From contig OZ244890.1 of the NCBI GenBank assembly GCA_965221455.1, positions 310,001 through 374,000 of the forward strand: DNA of 64,000 nucleotides. Reading direction: 5' to 3'. The position numbers and the translations under genes are program-made. This document shows positions 1-11,600 of the stretch, piece after piece (the stretch's first letter is position 1; each line of letters opens with the position of its first letter). The notes below the pieces were generated by a model. The model had not been told where the DNA came from. It made no database searches and worked only from the letters and a program-made list of their open reading frames with translations. The stretch comes from SMWN01 sp965221455. GTDB lineage: Bacteria > Pseudomonadota > Gammaproteobacteria > Eutrophobiales > Eutrophobiaceae.

Positions 1-174
1 ACAAAAGGCACAGGGCTTGGGCTTGCCATCGTAAAGAGAATTGTTGAAGAACATAACGGTGTCGTCTGGCTCGAAAACAACCATGACAATCCAGGTGTAA
101 GTGTGATAATCAGACTACCCATCATACAGGAAGAAAATAAACGCCTGAATAATGAAACTGGAATGACTTCATGA
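1..174 (+). CDS. ntrY: NtrY-like sensor histidine kinase, C-terminal end (partial)
   Basis: The reading frame is open from base 1 and stops at 172-174, so only the last 57 residues are in the window. They begin with TKGTGLGLAIVKRIVEEHNG, the G2 box of a histidine kinase HATPase_c domain, which binds ATP. The stop overlaps the start of the next gene (ATGA), so the two are translationally coupled. The neighbouring NtrX-type regulator and the trkAH genes are the usual setting of ntrY-ntrX, which is why I call it NtrY rather than NtrB. The sensor part lies outside the window, so the specific identity rests on context. Confidence 0.8.
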   Translation, partial: TKGTGLGLAIVKRIVEEHNGVVWLENNHDNPGVSVIIRLPIIQEENKRLNNETGMTS

Positions 175-1541
175 TAACTGGAAAAATTCTGATAGTGGAT
201 GATGAACCGGATATCAGAAATCTGATTAAGGAAATACTTGAGGATGAGGCTTTTGAAGTTGCAGTCGCAGAAGATGCAACTCAAGCAAACAACATTCGTG
301 AAGAGTTCGGTCCGAATCTAATTTTGCTTGACATCTGGATGCCAGGTATCGACGGTATTACCCTGCTCAAGCAATGGAATGAGTCGGATCAGATGGATAT
401 CCCCGTGGTCATGATCTCGGGTCATGGTACGGTTGAAACCGCCGTCGAAGCGACCCGCCTCGGTGCTTACGACTTTATAGAGAAGCCGCCTTCTCTCGCC
501 AAATTAATATTAACGGTCAAACATGCCCTGGAAAAAACATCTCTACAAAAGGAAAATGTACGCCTTAAAGGATATATCCAACAAACCGATACACCGATTG
601 GTAAAAGCAGGGTCATGCAGAATCTAAGAGAACAAATTTTGCAGATCGTCGACCACAACACACCAATCCTAATCAGTGGAGAATCAGGTACAGATAAAGA
701 ACTTTTCGCACGTTTTCTACACAATCAAAGTGCCAGATCTGAAAAAGCATTTATCAGTGTTGGTATCTCGGCTTTATCAGCAGATAATTTTCTCATGGAG
801 TTTTTTGGCAGTGGGGAGCCGGATAAAGACAGAACCGGTTTTTTTGAACAAGCGGATGGTGGCACCTTATTTCTCAAGGATATTGCTGATATGGATCCAT
901 TGCTACAGGCCAAGCTGCAAAATACATTGGACAATCAATATTTTACACGCGTCGGCAATACCCGGTCACAGACGTTTGATATACATATTGTTGCAGCGAC
1001 CAGTCGTAACATCATTGAACTTGTGGATAAAGGACTATTCAGGGATGACCTTTATTATCAACTTAACGTCCTGCCTGTTTATATCCCGGCACTGCGCGAG
1101 CACGCCGAAGACATCCCGGAATTACTGGAATTTTATGTTAATTACTTCGCAGAAAGAGAAGGCCTGTCTTACCGTCACTTTAGTGTGGCCGCACAAAATT
1201 ATTTGCGCAACTATCCATGGCCGGGGAATATCAGGGAGTTAAAAAATTTGGTGCAAAGGTTGCTTATCCTCGGCAAGGAAGAAAATATTGAGATTAAAGA
1301 ACTGGAGTTGACAAGAGAAAAAATAATGACATCAGCCGAAGAACAAAGTTTTATACCCAATTTTGACATGCCGTTACGTGCAGCAAGAGAACAATTCGAA
1401 AAAGAATATTTACAACACAAACTTAACCTTGCAGGAGGTAGTGTCAGTAAAGTCGCGGAAGCCGTTGGTATGGAAAGGACACATTTATACCGCAAATTAA
1501 AATCACTCGGAATCCTGATCAAAAATCAGGATCCAAAATAA
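171..1541 (+). CDS. ntrX: NtrX-like sigma-54-type response regulator with degenerate ATPase motifs
   Basis: 456-residue response regulator. The receiver domain (about 1-120) has the acidic pair D10-D11, phospho-acceptor D54 and K105. An AAA+ sigma-54 interaction-like domain spans about 145-375. A Fis-type helix-turn-helix ends the protein (about 430-452). Several AAA+ hallmarks are altered: Walker A reads GESGTDKE (170-177) instead of GESGTGKE, Walker B reads LFLKDI (233-238) instead of LFLDEI, and the GAFTGA sigma-54 contact loop is not recognisable near 212-222. From these changes I infer a regulator that binds DNA in response to NtrY phosphorylation but may not drive sigma-54 open-complex formation. 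Its start overlaps the ntrY stop. Confidence 0.9.
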   Translation: MITGKILIVDDEPDIRNLIKEILEDEAFEVAVAEDATQANNIREEFGPNLILLDIWMPGIDGITLLKQWNESDQMDIPVVMISGHGTVETAVEATRLGAYDFIEKPPSLAKLILTVKHALEKTSLQKENVRLKGYIQQTDTPIGKSRVMQNLREQILQIVDHNTPILISGESGTDKELFARFLHNQSARSEKAFISVGISALSADNFLMEFFGSGEPDKDRTGFFEQADGGTLFLKDIADMDPLLQAKLQNTLDNQYFTRVGNTRSQTFDIHIVAATSRNIIELVDKGLFRDDLYYQLNVLPVYIPALREHAEDIPELLEFYVNYFAEREGLSYRHFSVAAQNYLRNYPWPGNIRELKNLVQRLLILGKEENIEIKELELTREKIMTSAEEQSFIPNFDMPLRAAREQFEKEYLQHKLNLAGGSVSKVAEAVGMERTHLYRKLKSLGILIKNQDPK

Positions 1542-1676
1542 ATTGGGCGATGCGAGAAGTCCGGCTATAGTGCGCCGAGCTTGTGTAATTGAGGTATCTT
1601 GAATCATCAAGCATTTATATAGGCTGAACATACAACTCAAAACCGGAATAATGACCACTACTACAGAAATCGAACA

Positions 1677-3050
1677 ATGAAAATTATCATCCTGGGTGCA
1701 GGTCAGGTCGGAGCCTCTGTAGCGGAAAATCTTGCTAATGAGGCGAATGATATTACTGTGGTTGACACAAACCCTGCGTGCCTCAGCAATCTGAGTGAAA
1801 AATATGATCTGGGGACAGTCCTCGGTATCGCATCACACCCTTCCGTGCTGGAACAGGCTGGTGCAGAAGATGCTGATATGATACTTGCAGTAACCAATAG
1901 TGATGAAACCAATATGATCGCTTGCCAGGTTGCCTACACCCTATTCCACACGCCCACGAAAATTGCGCGTGTCAGAGAGCCGGAATACCTGGCGAAGACC
2001 GCTTTATTTGCGCAAGAGGCACTACCCATAGACGTACTCATCAGTCCTGAGCAATTAGTGACTGAACATATTGAACGCCTGATAAGTTATCCACGCGCAC
2101 TACAAGTTCTGGAATTCGCCGGTGGCAAAATACACATGGTCGCTGTACGTGTCAGTTACAGCGGCGCCCTGGTTGGACATCAAGCAAGAGATGTTGGCAA
2201 ATATTTACCGGAACTTGATTATCGGATAGTCATCCTGTTTCGACATGGTGAACCGGTTATCCCGGATGGAAAAACCGTCATAGAACCCAATGACGAACTT
2301 TTTTTCATTGGCTCACCAAAACATATGCACGCCCTGTTGCAAAGTCTACGTAGCACAAGGAGGCAAACCAAACGCATCATACTCGCGGGCGGCGGCAACA
2401 TTGGCATGCGTTTGGCCATGAAACTGGAACGACATTTCCAGGTGAAACTGATAGAGATAGATTTACAACGTGCACAATACGCCGCCGAACAACTGCAGGG
2501 CACCATCGTGTCACATGGTGATGCAACAAATGAAGAACTGCTGGTTGAGGAAAATATTGATGACACTGATATCTTCTGTGCACTAACCAATGCAGATGAA
2601 GCAAATATTCTCTCATCCATGCTGGCAAAGCGGCTTGGTACACGCCGGGTGATGGCGTTAATCAATCGAGCCGGTTATGTTGATCTAATACAGAATAATG
2701 TGATCGATATCGCCATCTCCCCCCAACAGGCAACAATAGGCACGCTATTGGCCCACATCAGAAAAGGTGATGTAGTTGCCGTGCATTCCTTACGCAGAGG
2801 AGCTGCTGAAGCTATAGAAGCGATTGCTCACGGTAACAAAGATTCGTCCAGAGTTGTCGGTCGATCAATTGAGGAAATTGCCTTACCTGCCGGGACGAGT
2901 ATCGGCGCACTGGTTCGTGAAGAAAGGGTTCTGCTTGCGCATCATGATACTGTCATTGAAGCTGAAGATCATGTCATATTGCTGGTGGCAGACAAGCAAC
3001 AGGTACCTGAAGTTGAACGTTTGTTTCAGGTGGGTATCACTTTTATATAA
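1677..3050 (+). CDS. trkA: Trk potassium uptake system peripheral NAD-binding subunit TrkA
   Basis: 457 residues with the two-fold TrkA layout. Each half is a Rossmann RCK/TrkA-N domain with a dinucleotide-binding glycine motif (ILGAGQVG near residue 5 and ILAGGGNIG near 235), followed by a TrkA-C ligand-sensing domain. TrkA is a cytoplasmic regulatory ring that binds NAD(H)/nucleotides and gates the TrkH channel. It lies 18 bp upstream of trkH on the same strand, so they form one operon. Length and domain order are normal for the family. The 135-bp gap after ntrX leaves room for its own promoter, but I see no clear consensus there. Confidence 0.96.
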   Translation: MKIIILGAGQVGASVAENLANEANDITVVDTNPACLSNLSEKYDLGTVLGIASHPSVLEQAGAEDADMILAVTNSDETNMIACQVAYTLFHTPTKIARVREPEYLAKTALFAQEALPIDVLISPEQLVTEHIERLISYPRALQVLEFAGGKIHMVAVRVSYSGALVGHQARDVGKYLPELDYRIVILFRHGEPVIPDGKTVIEPNDELFFIGSPKHMHALLQSLRSTRRQTKRIILAGGGNIGMRLAMKLERHFQVKLIEIDLQRAQYAAEQLQGTIVSHGDATNEELLVEENIDDTDIFCALTNADEANILSSMLAKRLGTRRVMALINRAGYVDLIQNNVIDIAISPQQATIGTLLAHIRKGDVVAVHSLRRGAAEAIEAIAHGNKDSSRVVGRSIEEIALPAGTSIGALVREERVLLAHHDTVIEAEDHVILLVADKQQVPEVERLFQVGITFI

Positions 3051-3068
3051 TTTTTCGACCAACGCACT

Positions 3069-4520
3069 ATGCAGTATGCAGTCGCTCAACGAATACTTGG
3101 AATTTTACTCAGTCTGTTTAGTCTGACCTTGTTGCCGCCCGTCATAATTGCCTGGTGGAGTCATGACGACAGTGTACAAGGGTTTCTCTCTGCATTTATT
3201 CTCATCATTATCATCGGTATATCCCTCTGGTTTCCTGTCCGAAATATTCGCAATGAATTAAAACTCAGAGACGGTTTTATTGTCGTTGTATTGTTCTGGC
3301 TAGGTCTGGGGCTCACCGGCGCAATTCCCTTTATTTTATCAGAAACGCCTCATTTAACTTTTACCGATGCAGTCTTCGAATCCCTGTCCGGCCTAACCAC
3401 CACCGGCGCCACGATCCTGACCGATATTGATGATCTTCCAAAATCGATATTATTTTACCGTCAGGAATTACAATGGTTAGGTGGCATGGGCATTATTGTT
3501 CTTGCCGTTGCCGTATTACCCATACTGGGCGTTGGTGGTATGCAGTTGTACCGGGCGGAAACACCTGGTCCAATGAAAGATTCAAAATTAACACCGAGAA
3601 TCACAGAGACAGCAAAGGCACTCTGGTATATTTATCTTGGTCTGACCATTGTCTGCTGTTTACTTTACTGGGCGGCGGGCATGACTTTTTTTGATGCCAT
3701 CAGTCATAGTTTTTCAACAGTATCTATCGGCGGATTCTCCACGCATGATCAGAGTATTGGTTATTACAACAGTGTCTGGATCCAGACAATAGCCATTCTT
3801 TTTATGCTGCTTTCAGGGATCAATTTCACCTTGCATTTTTTCGCATGGCGCAACCAAAGCATCCGACCCTACTGGCATGATACCGAGCTTAGGGCTTACC
3901 TCGGCATTTTAGGATCTATTTGTCTGGTCTCCTGTATCTACATGTTGGTAAAAACCGATTATGCGGATACATCAACAATGCTCATGGAAGCACTCTTTCA
4001 ATCCATATCAATTGCAACCACAACAGGCTTCACAACGACACAATATCAAAACTGGCCGAGCTTTTTGCCCATGTTATTGCTTTTCGCGAGCTTTCTCGGT
4101 GCCTGCGCGGGTTCCACCGGAGGAGGTATAAAAGTCGTTCGGATATTACTGCTTTTCAAACAGGGCATGAGAGAGATCAAACGATTGATACATCCCAATG
4201 CCATATTTGTCATCAAACTAAATAACAAGCCCGTTCAGGAACGCGTGATTAATGCGATATGGGGTTTCTTTGCAGCCTATATCTTCGTATTCATATTCCT
4301 GCAACTGATCTTGATGTCCACAGGTCTTGATGCAATCACCGCTTTTTCCGCGATGGCCGCGTGTATGAACAATATGGGACCGGGACTGGGGGGGGTCAGC
4401 GCAAATTATGGCAACATTAATGACGTCGCAAAATGGGTACTCTGCATCGCCATGCTCATGGGGCGGCTGGAAATATTTACACTGCTCGTATTATTCTCCC
4501 CGATCTTCTGGCGTAGATAA
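3069..4520 (+). CDS. trkH: Trk potassium uptake transmembrane subunit TrkH
   Basis: 483-residue polytopic membrane protein of the TrkH/KtrB superfamily. The four pore loops can be seen as TTTGAT (near 115), STVSIGGFSTHD (near 220), ATTTGFTT (near 315) and a degenerate NNMGPGLG (near 430), each expected to give one glycine to the potassium selectivity filter. It works with TrkA encoded just upstream to import K+. The stop codon overlaps the start of the following methyltransferase gene (TAATG), which suggests coupled translation. Length is typical of TrkH. Confidence 0.96.
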   Translation: MQYAVAQRILGILLSLFSLTLLPPVIIAWWSHDDSVQGFLSAFILIIIIGISLWFPVRNIRNELKLRDGFIVVVLFWLGLGLTGAIPFILSETPHLTFTDAVFESLSGLTTTGATILTDIDDLPKSILFYRQELQWLGGMGIIVLAVAVLPILGVGGMQLYRAETPGPMKDSKLTPRITETAKALWYIYLGLTIVCCLLYWAAGMTFFDAISHSFSTVSIGGFSTHDQSIGYYNSVWIQTIAILFMLLSGINFTLHFFAWRNQSIRPYWHDTELRAYLGILGSICLVSCIYMLVKTDYADTSTMLMEALFQSISIATTTGFTTTQYQNWPSFLPMLLLFASFLGACAGSTGGGIKVVRILLLFKQGMREIKRLIHPNAIFVIKLNNKPVQERVINAIWGFFAAYIFVFIFLQLILMSTGLDAITAFSAMAACMNNMGPGLGGVSANYGNINDVAKWVLCIAMLMGRLEIFTLLVLFSPIFWRR

Positions 4521-5137
4521 TGTCTGCAAGCGATAAAGATAAATGGGACAAGATTTATCAAGCAAGGCAACAAGCATCAGAAAAAAAAGACTTGTCGCCC
4601 GCATACATACTCCGTGAATTTCATCATCTACTCCCCGATCAAGGTGCAGCCCTGGATCTTGCCTGTGGACTCGGTGCAAACGCCCTGTTTCTGGCACGAC
4701 ACAATTTACACACTCGTGCGTGGGATATCTCATCAATCGCCATTGAAAGTTTAAATCAATCCGCGAAATCGCTAAAACTTGAAATTAATACAGAAGTGAG
4801 AGACATCATTACCCGTCCACCCGATGAAAAATCTTTTGACGTCATTGTCATCAGCCATTTTCTGGAACCCGGGATCATGCCGAATATTATCTCGGCACTG
4901 CGTGACAGAGGACTACTTTTCTACCAAACATTCACCCAGGCACGCATAGACGATAGCGGCCCGAGTAACAGGAAATACCGCCTAAGCAGAAATGAATTGC
5001 TGCACTTATGCGCAGGATTGGATATTGTTGTTTATAGAGAAGAAGACATTATTGGTGATACATCATCGGGTTTTCGAAATCAGGCACTCTGTATCGGCCA
5101 ACGTAACATGAGGACAGACTCACCCGGTGAGCAATGA
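4520..5137 (+). CDS. SAM-dependent class I methyltransferase (TehB-like)
   Basis: 205 residues. A SAM-binding glycine-rich motif I is visible as ALDLACGLGANALFLA (about 43-58), followed by the acidic motif II region (RAWDIS) and a motif IV-like FDVIVISHFLEPG. The fold and spacing resemble TehB/UbiE-type small-molecule methyltransferases; the substrate cannot be told from sequence. It is the third gene of a tight run with trkH (1-bp overlap) and the TPR gene (11-bp overlap). A link to potassium transport is not implied beyond co-transcription. Confidence 0.85.
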   Translation: MSASDKDKWDKIYQARQQASEKKDLSPAYILREFHHLLPDQGAALDLACGLGANALFLARHNLHTRAWDISSIAIESLNQSAKSLKLEINTEVRDIITRPPDEKSFDVIVISHFLEPGIMPNIISALRDRGLLFYQTFTQARIDDSGPSNRKYRLSRNELLHLCAGLDIVVYREEDIIGDTSSGFRNQALCIGQRNMRTDSPGEQ

Positions 5138-5441
5138 AATCATAAATAACCTGCACGCAATGTTGAAACAAGGCAAGGATAACGCCCTGTTGCGTTTCAG
5201 TTTAGGTAACGAATACCTCAAGTCAGAAGAATATGAAACGGCCATTGAACATCTGCATCACGCATTAAAACAGGATCCGGACTACTCCGCCGCCTGGAAA
5301 CTCTATGGCAAGGCATTGATCGGCGCTGATAAAAATCTTGAGGCTATCGCCGCCTATAAACTGGGCATTGAGAAAGCAGAAAAAAAAGGCGATATCCAGG
5401 CCGCCAAAGAAATGAAAATCTTTCTTAAACGATTATTGTGA
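5127..5441 (+). CDS. small tetratricopeptide-repeat protein
   Basis: 104 residues beginning at a GTG codon inside the end of the methyltransferase gene. About two to three TPR helices pairs are visible (FSLGNEYLKSEEYETAIEHL and AAWKLYGKALIGADKNLEAI). The C-terminus is a lysine-rich helix. Such small TPR proteins are usually protein-protein adaptors; I cannot name a partner. It closes the ntrYX-trkAH-methyltransferase run, and no clear terminator follows. Confidence 0.8.
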   Translation: MSNEIINNLHAMLKQGKDNALLRFSLGNEYLKSEEYETAIEHLHHALKQDPDYSAAWKLYGKALIGADKNLEAIAAYKLGIEKAEKKGDIQAAKEMKIFLKRLL

Positions 5442-5696
5442 ACGTCCGCTCTCAATGCCGGCAGTACATTCACAATAACGTGTATATCGTGGACAGATAG
5501 CAGCGCAGCGCGTGTCCTTGATGCTGCATTGCCGACACGCCTGCCGACAGCAGGTCTGACCTGAACGGCAATGACCTGGTTCACACTCGGCGACGGTCGT
5601 CGCAACGGGCGAGCCATCTCGTCATCCGTAACAGTCATGGTTACGGCAGAGGATGCGCCAGCCACCCATGAAAACAAACTTCTATCTATTGACCCA
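5442..5696. other. convergent intergenic region with a possible Calx-beta relic
   Basis: No gene is called here. On the minus strand, about 5610-5660 reads AVTMTVTDDEMA, which resembles the VTVTVTDDE end of a Calx-beta repeat, as if a repeat fragment were left downstream of the giant gene. The motif at 5659-5675 (cagccacccatgaaaa) recurs near 18495, downstream of the third giant gene, so some flanking sequence is shared between the paralogous loci. Confidence 0.35.
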
Positions 5697-8600
5697 CTAC
5701 CGCAAGAGTGCCTCGATATTCGTCCTTACCTCATTGAACGATGGATTGCCCGGAATGGTATCGAGCAGGCCCACCGTGTCGCGAATACCAAACAGATAGC
5801 GGCCCAGCAAGAGTCCGTCACTCTGGTTAGGATCACCACCGCTGCCATCCACGTCAAGACGACCGCTGGCGAAAGCTCCCGCAATATTCGTCGTGACCGC
5901 ATTGAACGAGGGACTCCCCGGAATCGTATCAAGCAAGCCCGCCGCATCACGAATACCAAACAGGTAGCGGCCCAGCAAGAGTCCGTCACTCTGGTTAGGA
6001 TCACCACCGCTGCCATCGACATCAAGACTCACCGCCGCCATCTCCGTCACCGTCACCGTTACGGTGGCCGCCGTGACGGTACGATAGTTGGTGTCGGTAC
6101 TGGTCACCGTATGCGTGAGTTGCACGGTCTCGTCGTCTGTATCAGCGTCTTCCACTCCCGTCACGGTGATGGTTTTGGCGGTATTCCAGTCGGTGGTGCC
6201 AAACATCAGTGAGGTGGGACTCACCGTCACAGCAGCGGCATTGGATTGGGTCACGCTAATCGTCACTGCTTCCGTCGGTGGGGTATTCAAGCGCAGCGTA
6301 TACATGCCGGTACCTCCACGTTCATGGACTGTCAGCGTCGTGGAACTCACAGCCACGCCCGGCGTGTCGTTATCATTCAAGGTCACAGCGACGGGATCTA
6401 TCGTCACGCCACTGGCATAGTCGGCATCTGTGCTTGTCGCCGTATGCGTGAGTTGCACGGTCTCGTGGTCTGTATCCGTATCCTCAACACCACTCACGGT
6501 CACCGTTTGGGCACTGTTCCAGTTGTCTGTGGTAAACGTCAGTGAGGTGGCACTGAGGGTCACTGCAGTGGTATCGGGATTGGTCACCATAATCGTCACC
6601 GGTACGGTCGGTCGCTTGGTCAACGCCAGTGTATAGGTGCCACTGCCAGCTTCGTCGACCGCCAGCGTGGTCGGACTCACGGTCACGCCCGCCGTCTCAT
6701 CATCATCCACCGTCACCGCCACCGCACTTATCGTCACGGTACCCCCATTGTAGCCAGGGTCGGTACTGGTCGCCGTATGCGTGAGTTGCACGGTCTCGTC
6801 GTTCGCATCCGTGTCCTCAACACCACTCACGGTCACCGTCTGGACACTGTTCCAGTTGTCTGTGGTAAAGGTCAGTGAGGTGGCACTGAGTGTCACCGCC
6901 GTGTCATCGGGATTGCTCACGCTAATCGTCACCGGCGCCGTCGGTAGGGTAGACAGGCTTAAACCATACTCGCCGGTCTCACCCTCATTGACCGCCAGCA
7001 CGTTCAGACTCACGGTCACGCCCGCCGTGTCGTTATCCGTGACATTCACGGTCACGGCGGGCGGGGTCAGCGCGGCATAGGTCGCATCGCTGCTGCGCAC
7101 CGCATGGGTCAGTTGCACGCTCTCGTGGTTCGTATCAGCGTCCTCAATAGCCATTACCGTCACCCTCTGCGGCATATTCCAGTTGCTCGTGCTAAAGTCC
7201 AGGCTGGACGGGGTCGCCGGACTCACCGTCGCCACATCGGCATTGAACGTTTGCGGCAGAATGCTCACGGTCGCCGATGGTCGGCTACCCAGTCGGATGG
7301 TATAGGTCGCCGTGAGTCCCTCAGTCACAGTCAACGTGGTCGGACTCAGCGTAACACCCACCATATCGTTATCTGTTATGGTGATGGCTGGACCGGGAAA
7401 CACAACCGAGTCGTAAGCTCCGTCGCCGCTGCCGACATCCGGAAAATTCAGCACCACCGTCTCATCATCTACATCGTCATCCTCAACAGCGGTCACCGTT
7501 ACCGTCTGCGGGATGTTCCATTGGCGGGTGGTAAAGGTCAGGCTGATCGGACTCACGGTCGCAGCATTTCTATTGCTGCTTCCTATAGAGAAAATTTCCA
7601 CCGACCCTGTCGGTTCAGTCGCCAACCTTACCGTAAACCCGACAGTCTCGCCCTCATTGAGCACCAGCGCGGGCGGACTCACGACGATACCCGCCGCGCC
7701 GTTATCCGTGACACTCACGGTCACGGCGAGCGGCGTCACCCCGGCATAGCCCGTATCAGCGCTGCTCAGCGCATGACTCAGTTGCACGCTTTCGCTGGTC
7801 GTATTCGCGTCCTCAACAGCCGTCACGGTCACGGTTTGGGCGGCATTCCAATTGACTGTGGTAAAGGTCAGTGGTGAGGTCACGGTCACCGCAGCATTGT
7901 CACTGGTCACGCTAATCGTGACCGCGTGCGTCGGTAGGGTATTCAAGCGCAGCGTATACTCGCCGGTCCCGCCTTCAAAGACCGCCAGCGTGGTCGTACT
8001 CATGGTCACGCCCGGCGCGTCGTTATCCGTGACATTCACGGTCACAGGGGGCGAGTTCACCCCGGCATAGCGCGTATCGCTGCTGCTCAGCGCATGGCTC
8101 AGTTGCACACCGCTCTCGCTGGTCCTGTTATTGTCCTCGGCACCCATCACCGTCACCGTCTGCGCCTGGTTCCAGTTATTCCTGGTAAAGGTCAGCGACG
8201 CAGTGGCGGTGACGGCGGGATTGTCACTGCTCACGCTAATCGTGACCGCGTGCGTCGGTAGGGTATTCAGGCGCAGCGTATACTCGTTGGTCTCGCCCTC
8301 ATTGACCGCCAGCGTGGTCGTACTCACAATCACGTTGGCATCGTTATCCGCGACATTCACGGTCACGGGGGGCGGCGTCAGCGCAGCATAGTTCGCATCA
8401 CCGCCGCTCACCGTATGGGTCAGTTGTACGCCGCGTTCGTTGGTCGCATTCGCGTCCGCAGCACCCGTCACGCTCACGGTTTGGGCGGCATTCCAGTTGA
8501 TTGTGCTAAAGGTCAGGGTCGCTGGGCTCACGGTCACCGCAGCATTGTCACTGCTCACGGCAATCGTCACCGCCACCGTCGGTCGGCTGCCCAGCACCAG

Positions 8601-11600
8601 CCCATAGCCGGTGCTGCTGCCCTCGGTCACATTCAGCGCGGTCGGCGACACCCGCACACCCGCCACCGGGCCTACCGGGTCGGACGTCAGGCTATCGCCT
8701 CCCGCATTCGGATAACTCGCCATCACGCGCAACCAACTGCCTATCTGTGATTGGTCTGATGCAATGGTGTACGTGGCGGTATTGTTCGTCCCCGGTGCGG
8801 CGGTAAACGGTCCCGCCGAGGCGGTCGCTGTCTGCCATTGATATGTAATGGTGCCGACATCGGTATTGGGTGAGGCGTCCGCGTCGGTGACCGACCCCGC
8901 CGTCAGTGTGACGCCGACTCGGGCAGTGCCGGTGAGTGTGCCGATGGCACCGCGACGGTCAGCCCGCACGATATTGGAGAACAGGGTGTCGTTGAAATCC
9001 CCGCTCTGGGTGACCCGCACCCGCAGCCAGTTGCCCTGGTCCGCCGCTTGTACCGTGTAGGTCGCCGCCGTGCCGCCCGGGCTGATAGCTGTTGCACTGC
9101 TACAGTTTTGAGTGGTGCAGCGTTGCCATTGCCGGGCGCTGATATTGACGGTCAACCCGGGATGGCTCAGCGCACCGGCGGTCAGGATATCGCCGACATT
9201 GGCCGGGGTGTTGGGGGTACTGTCCTGGATGGCGCCTAATGACACGAGCGTCGCATCATGAATATGGTTGTCGGTGGCACTCAGTGCACCGATGGCTTGT
9301 TTGGTGATAGCTGCGGCACCGGCCCCGATATTGCACAGCGACGAGCTGGTTTGTACGGTTTGTTCGGTGTCGGTCGTGGTCCCTGAGCGCACTCCTAAAT
9401 CACCGCTGGCGTTACATAAAGTGTCCAATAAGACCACGCCGTTGTTGGCGGACGGTCGGTAAAACAAGACGCCCGGCCCCGGGATAGCGGTCCATGAGGG
9501 GTTCGGACGGGACAGGCCGGACTTCAGGCTTATACTCTCGAAGAGTGTGCCGGTGCTCGGGGTCGCCTGCCCGGTTGTGATGTGATTATTGATACTTACA
9601 GTATCTGCTCTACCGGGGTATTGAACTACCGTGAGTTGCAACCGACCATCGTTCTCGCGGACGAGTATCGCGCCTGTGATGTCAGCCCCGTTTCTCTCCG
9701 TCGCATTGGTATACCCGGCCGGGCCGTTGACGAGATAGTTCCTCCAAAAGATCAGATTCGGACGGGTCTCGGTGCCCCCGTGGTTGGTGGTGTCGGTGTC
9801 GTAGGCATTGGCACAATGGCTGCCCGCCCCGGCATTACAGGTGCGTGTCTGGTTCTTGTCGGTGATATTGCCCGCACTCCAGGCGCCCCAGCCGTCGTCG
9901 TGGTTTATACCAGAATCTGCCGCCGCTATAGACTGCTTGGTGAGGTCGTAGGGAGTGGATAGACACAGGTCTCGCAGACCTGGGTGTGTTGTTGTTGTTA
10001 CTTGTGTCGTGGCGGACTCACGCAACATTACGTTGACGGACGTACAAGAAATTTGCGTGATTACTTCACCGTTACTGGCTATAGACAGCCTGCCTGATCC
10101 TGGAATAGCGGCGAAGCCGCTGTTAAACGGATTGTGCCAGTCGTTGTCGCCTGCATTCCAGGCGGCGAGGAAGTTGGCGAAGGCCGGGAACGCCCTGAGT
10201 AGGGTGGTTCGGAAAGGGACCGACAAGTTGAGGGGTCCTGACTGCCGGTCATACCACGCCTCCAGCGTGGTCGGGCTGATAATCGCCGACATGTCTAGCG
10301 GCCTCCACCCGCCGGTCGGATGCCCGGACTCCGGGTATAGGACCGGATTGGTGCCTTCCGGGCAGGGGGTGTTCGGGCCGGGAGTGCCGACGACGTTGAC
10401 ACTGCACCTCCGCCGGGTCGTCACGGTCTCATTATTGATTGACCCGGTGTAGGTGTACGATGCCGTATCCGGTGCTTCTGCGTACATCGGGGTATTGAAA
10501 TCACGATGTAGTAGTGATGTGCCGATACTGCCTGCGTTGTATGTATTGACCACCGCTTGCGGGGTATGGCAGCGGGCGTCTCTTTGCACTGTTGTTCTCT
10601 CCGGGCGGAGCAGGCTGCCAGTGCCGCCTCCCTCAATATAGGACTGCGGGTGGCTGTTGTTTCTGCGGCAGCGGACGGTGAATGCTTGCCCGTCTGCGTC
10701 ATAGACGGTGACCGTGACGTTCAGTCTTGGGTTGCGCACTCGTCGGGCGATGTTAATAGGACCAATAGAGGTCGTACCATTCACCATAGTAGCATTGCAA
10801 AACTCGCTTACGATATCGTCAGTAATCTCGCCATCTGTGCTGCAATTGTCGTGGGTACCAGAAAAGCCCCAGTTGTCGCCCGCAGGGGTATGACCTAGAT
10901 TCCCCGCAGTACCACTATGATCGTCGTGGACAGCGCTGCTACGTATGAACCAGGGCACGACGACCACATTGTTGCCGACCTGGACGTTGTATCGCCCGTT
11001 CAGGAAGGCAAAATTGGAGATGCCGTCACCATCTGCGGAGCGGCTTGTGAGACCGCCGCCCAGATTATACCTGTGGCCGCTACCGCCTGTATCCGGGATG
11101 ATGTAATTGGCGTCGGGTACCCCCGCCACCCGAAAACTGTCCGCAAGCGGAGCCGTCGCCAGTGCCGCCGGGCTTACCCATGCCGTCATTAGGGCGACGG
11201 CGGCTATCATCCCGCGCCAAGACCCCGACCGTTCGGCGGTTGACCGCAGTTGCCTCGTCATACCCGTGAGCGTGTACGTTTTTGCCTCTTGATGCAGGCG
11301 GTGCTGTGGAGTATTGCGCGGGTCGCCGTCAACGCAGCGGGTGTTGCTTCTGTTGCGGTCCGCCAACGCTTCGCTCAAGCGGCGGTTCCAGCACGCTACC
11401 TTGCCGTGGATCTGTGGACGGCATCCATGCGTCAGAGGATGCAGAACCTTATGTCGGGCACTCCCTCCATCCACGGTCACGCATGCGGTGCGTTCGGTCA
11501 TGGACCAGTTATGCCGGGGCCTGGTGGCGCAGCGGTCTGCGTGAGTATTGCGGTGGTGGCACCACTTCCACGTGGTGCGTGGTGCGTGGTGCGTGGTGCG

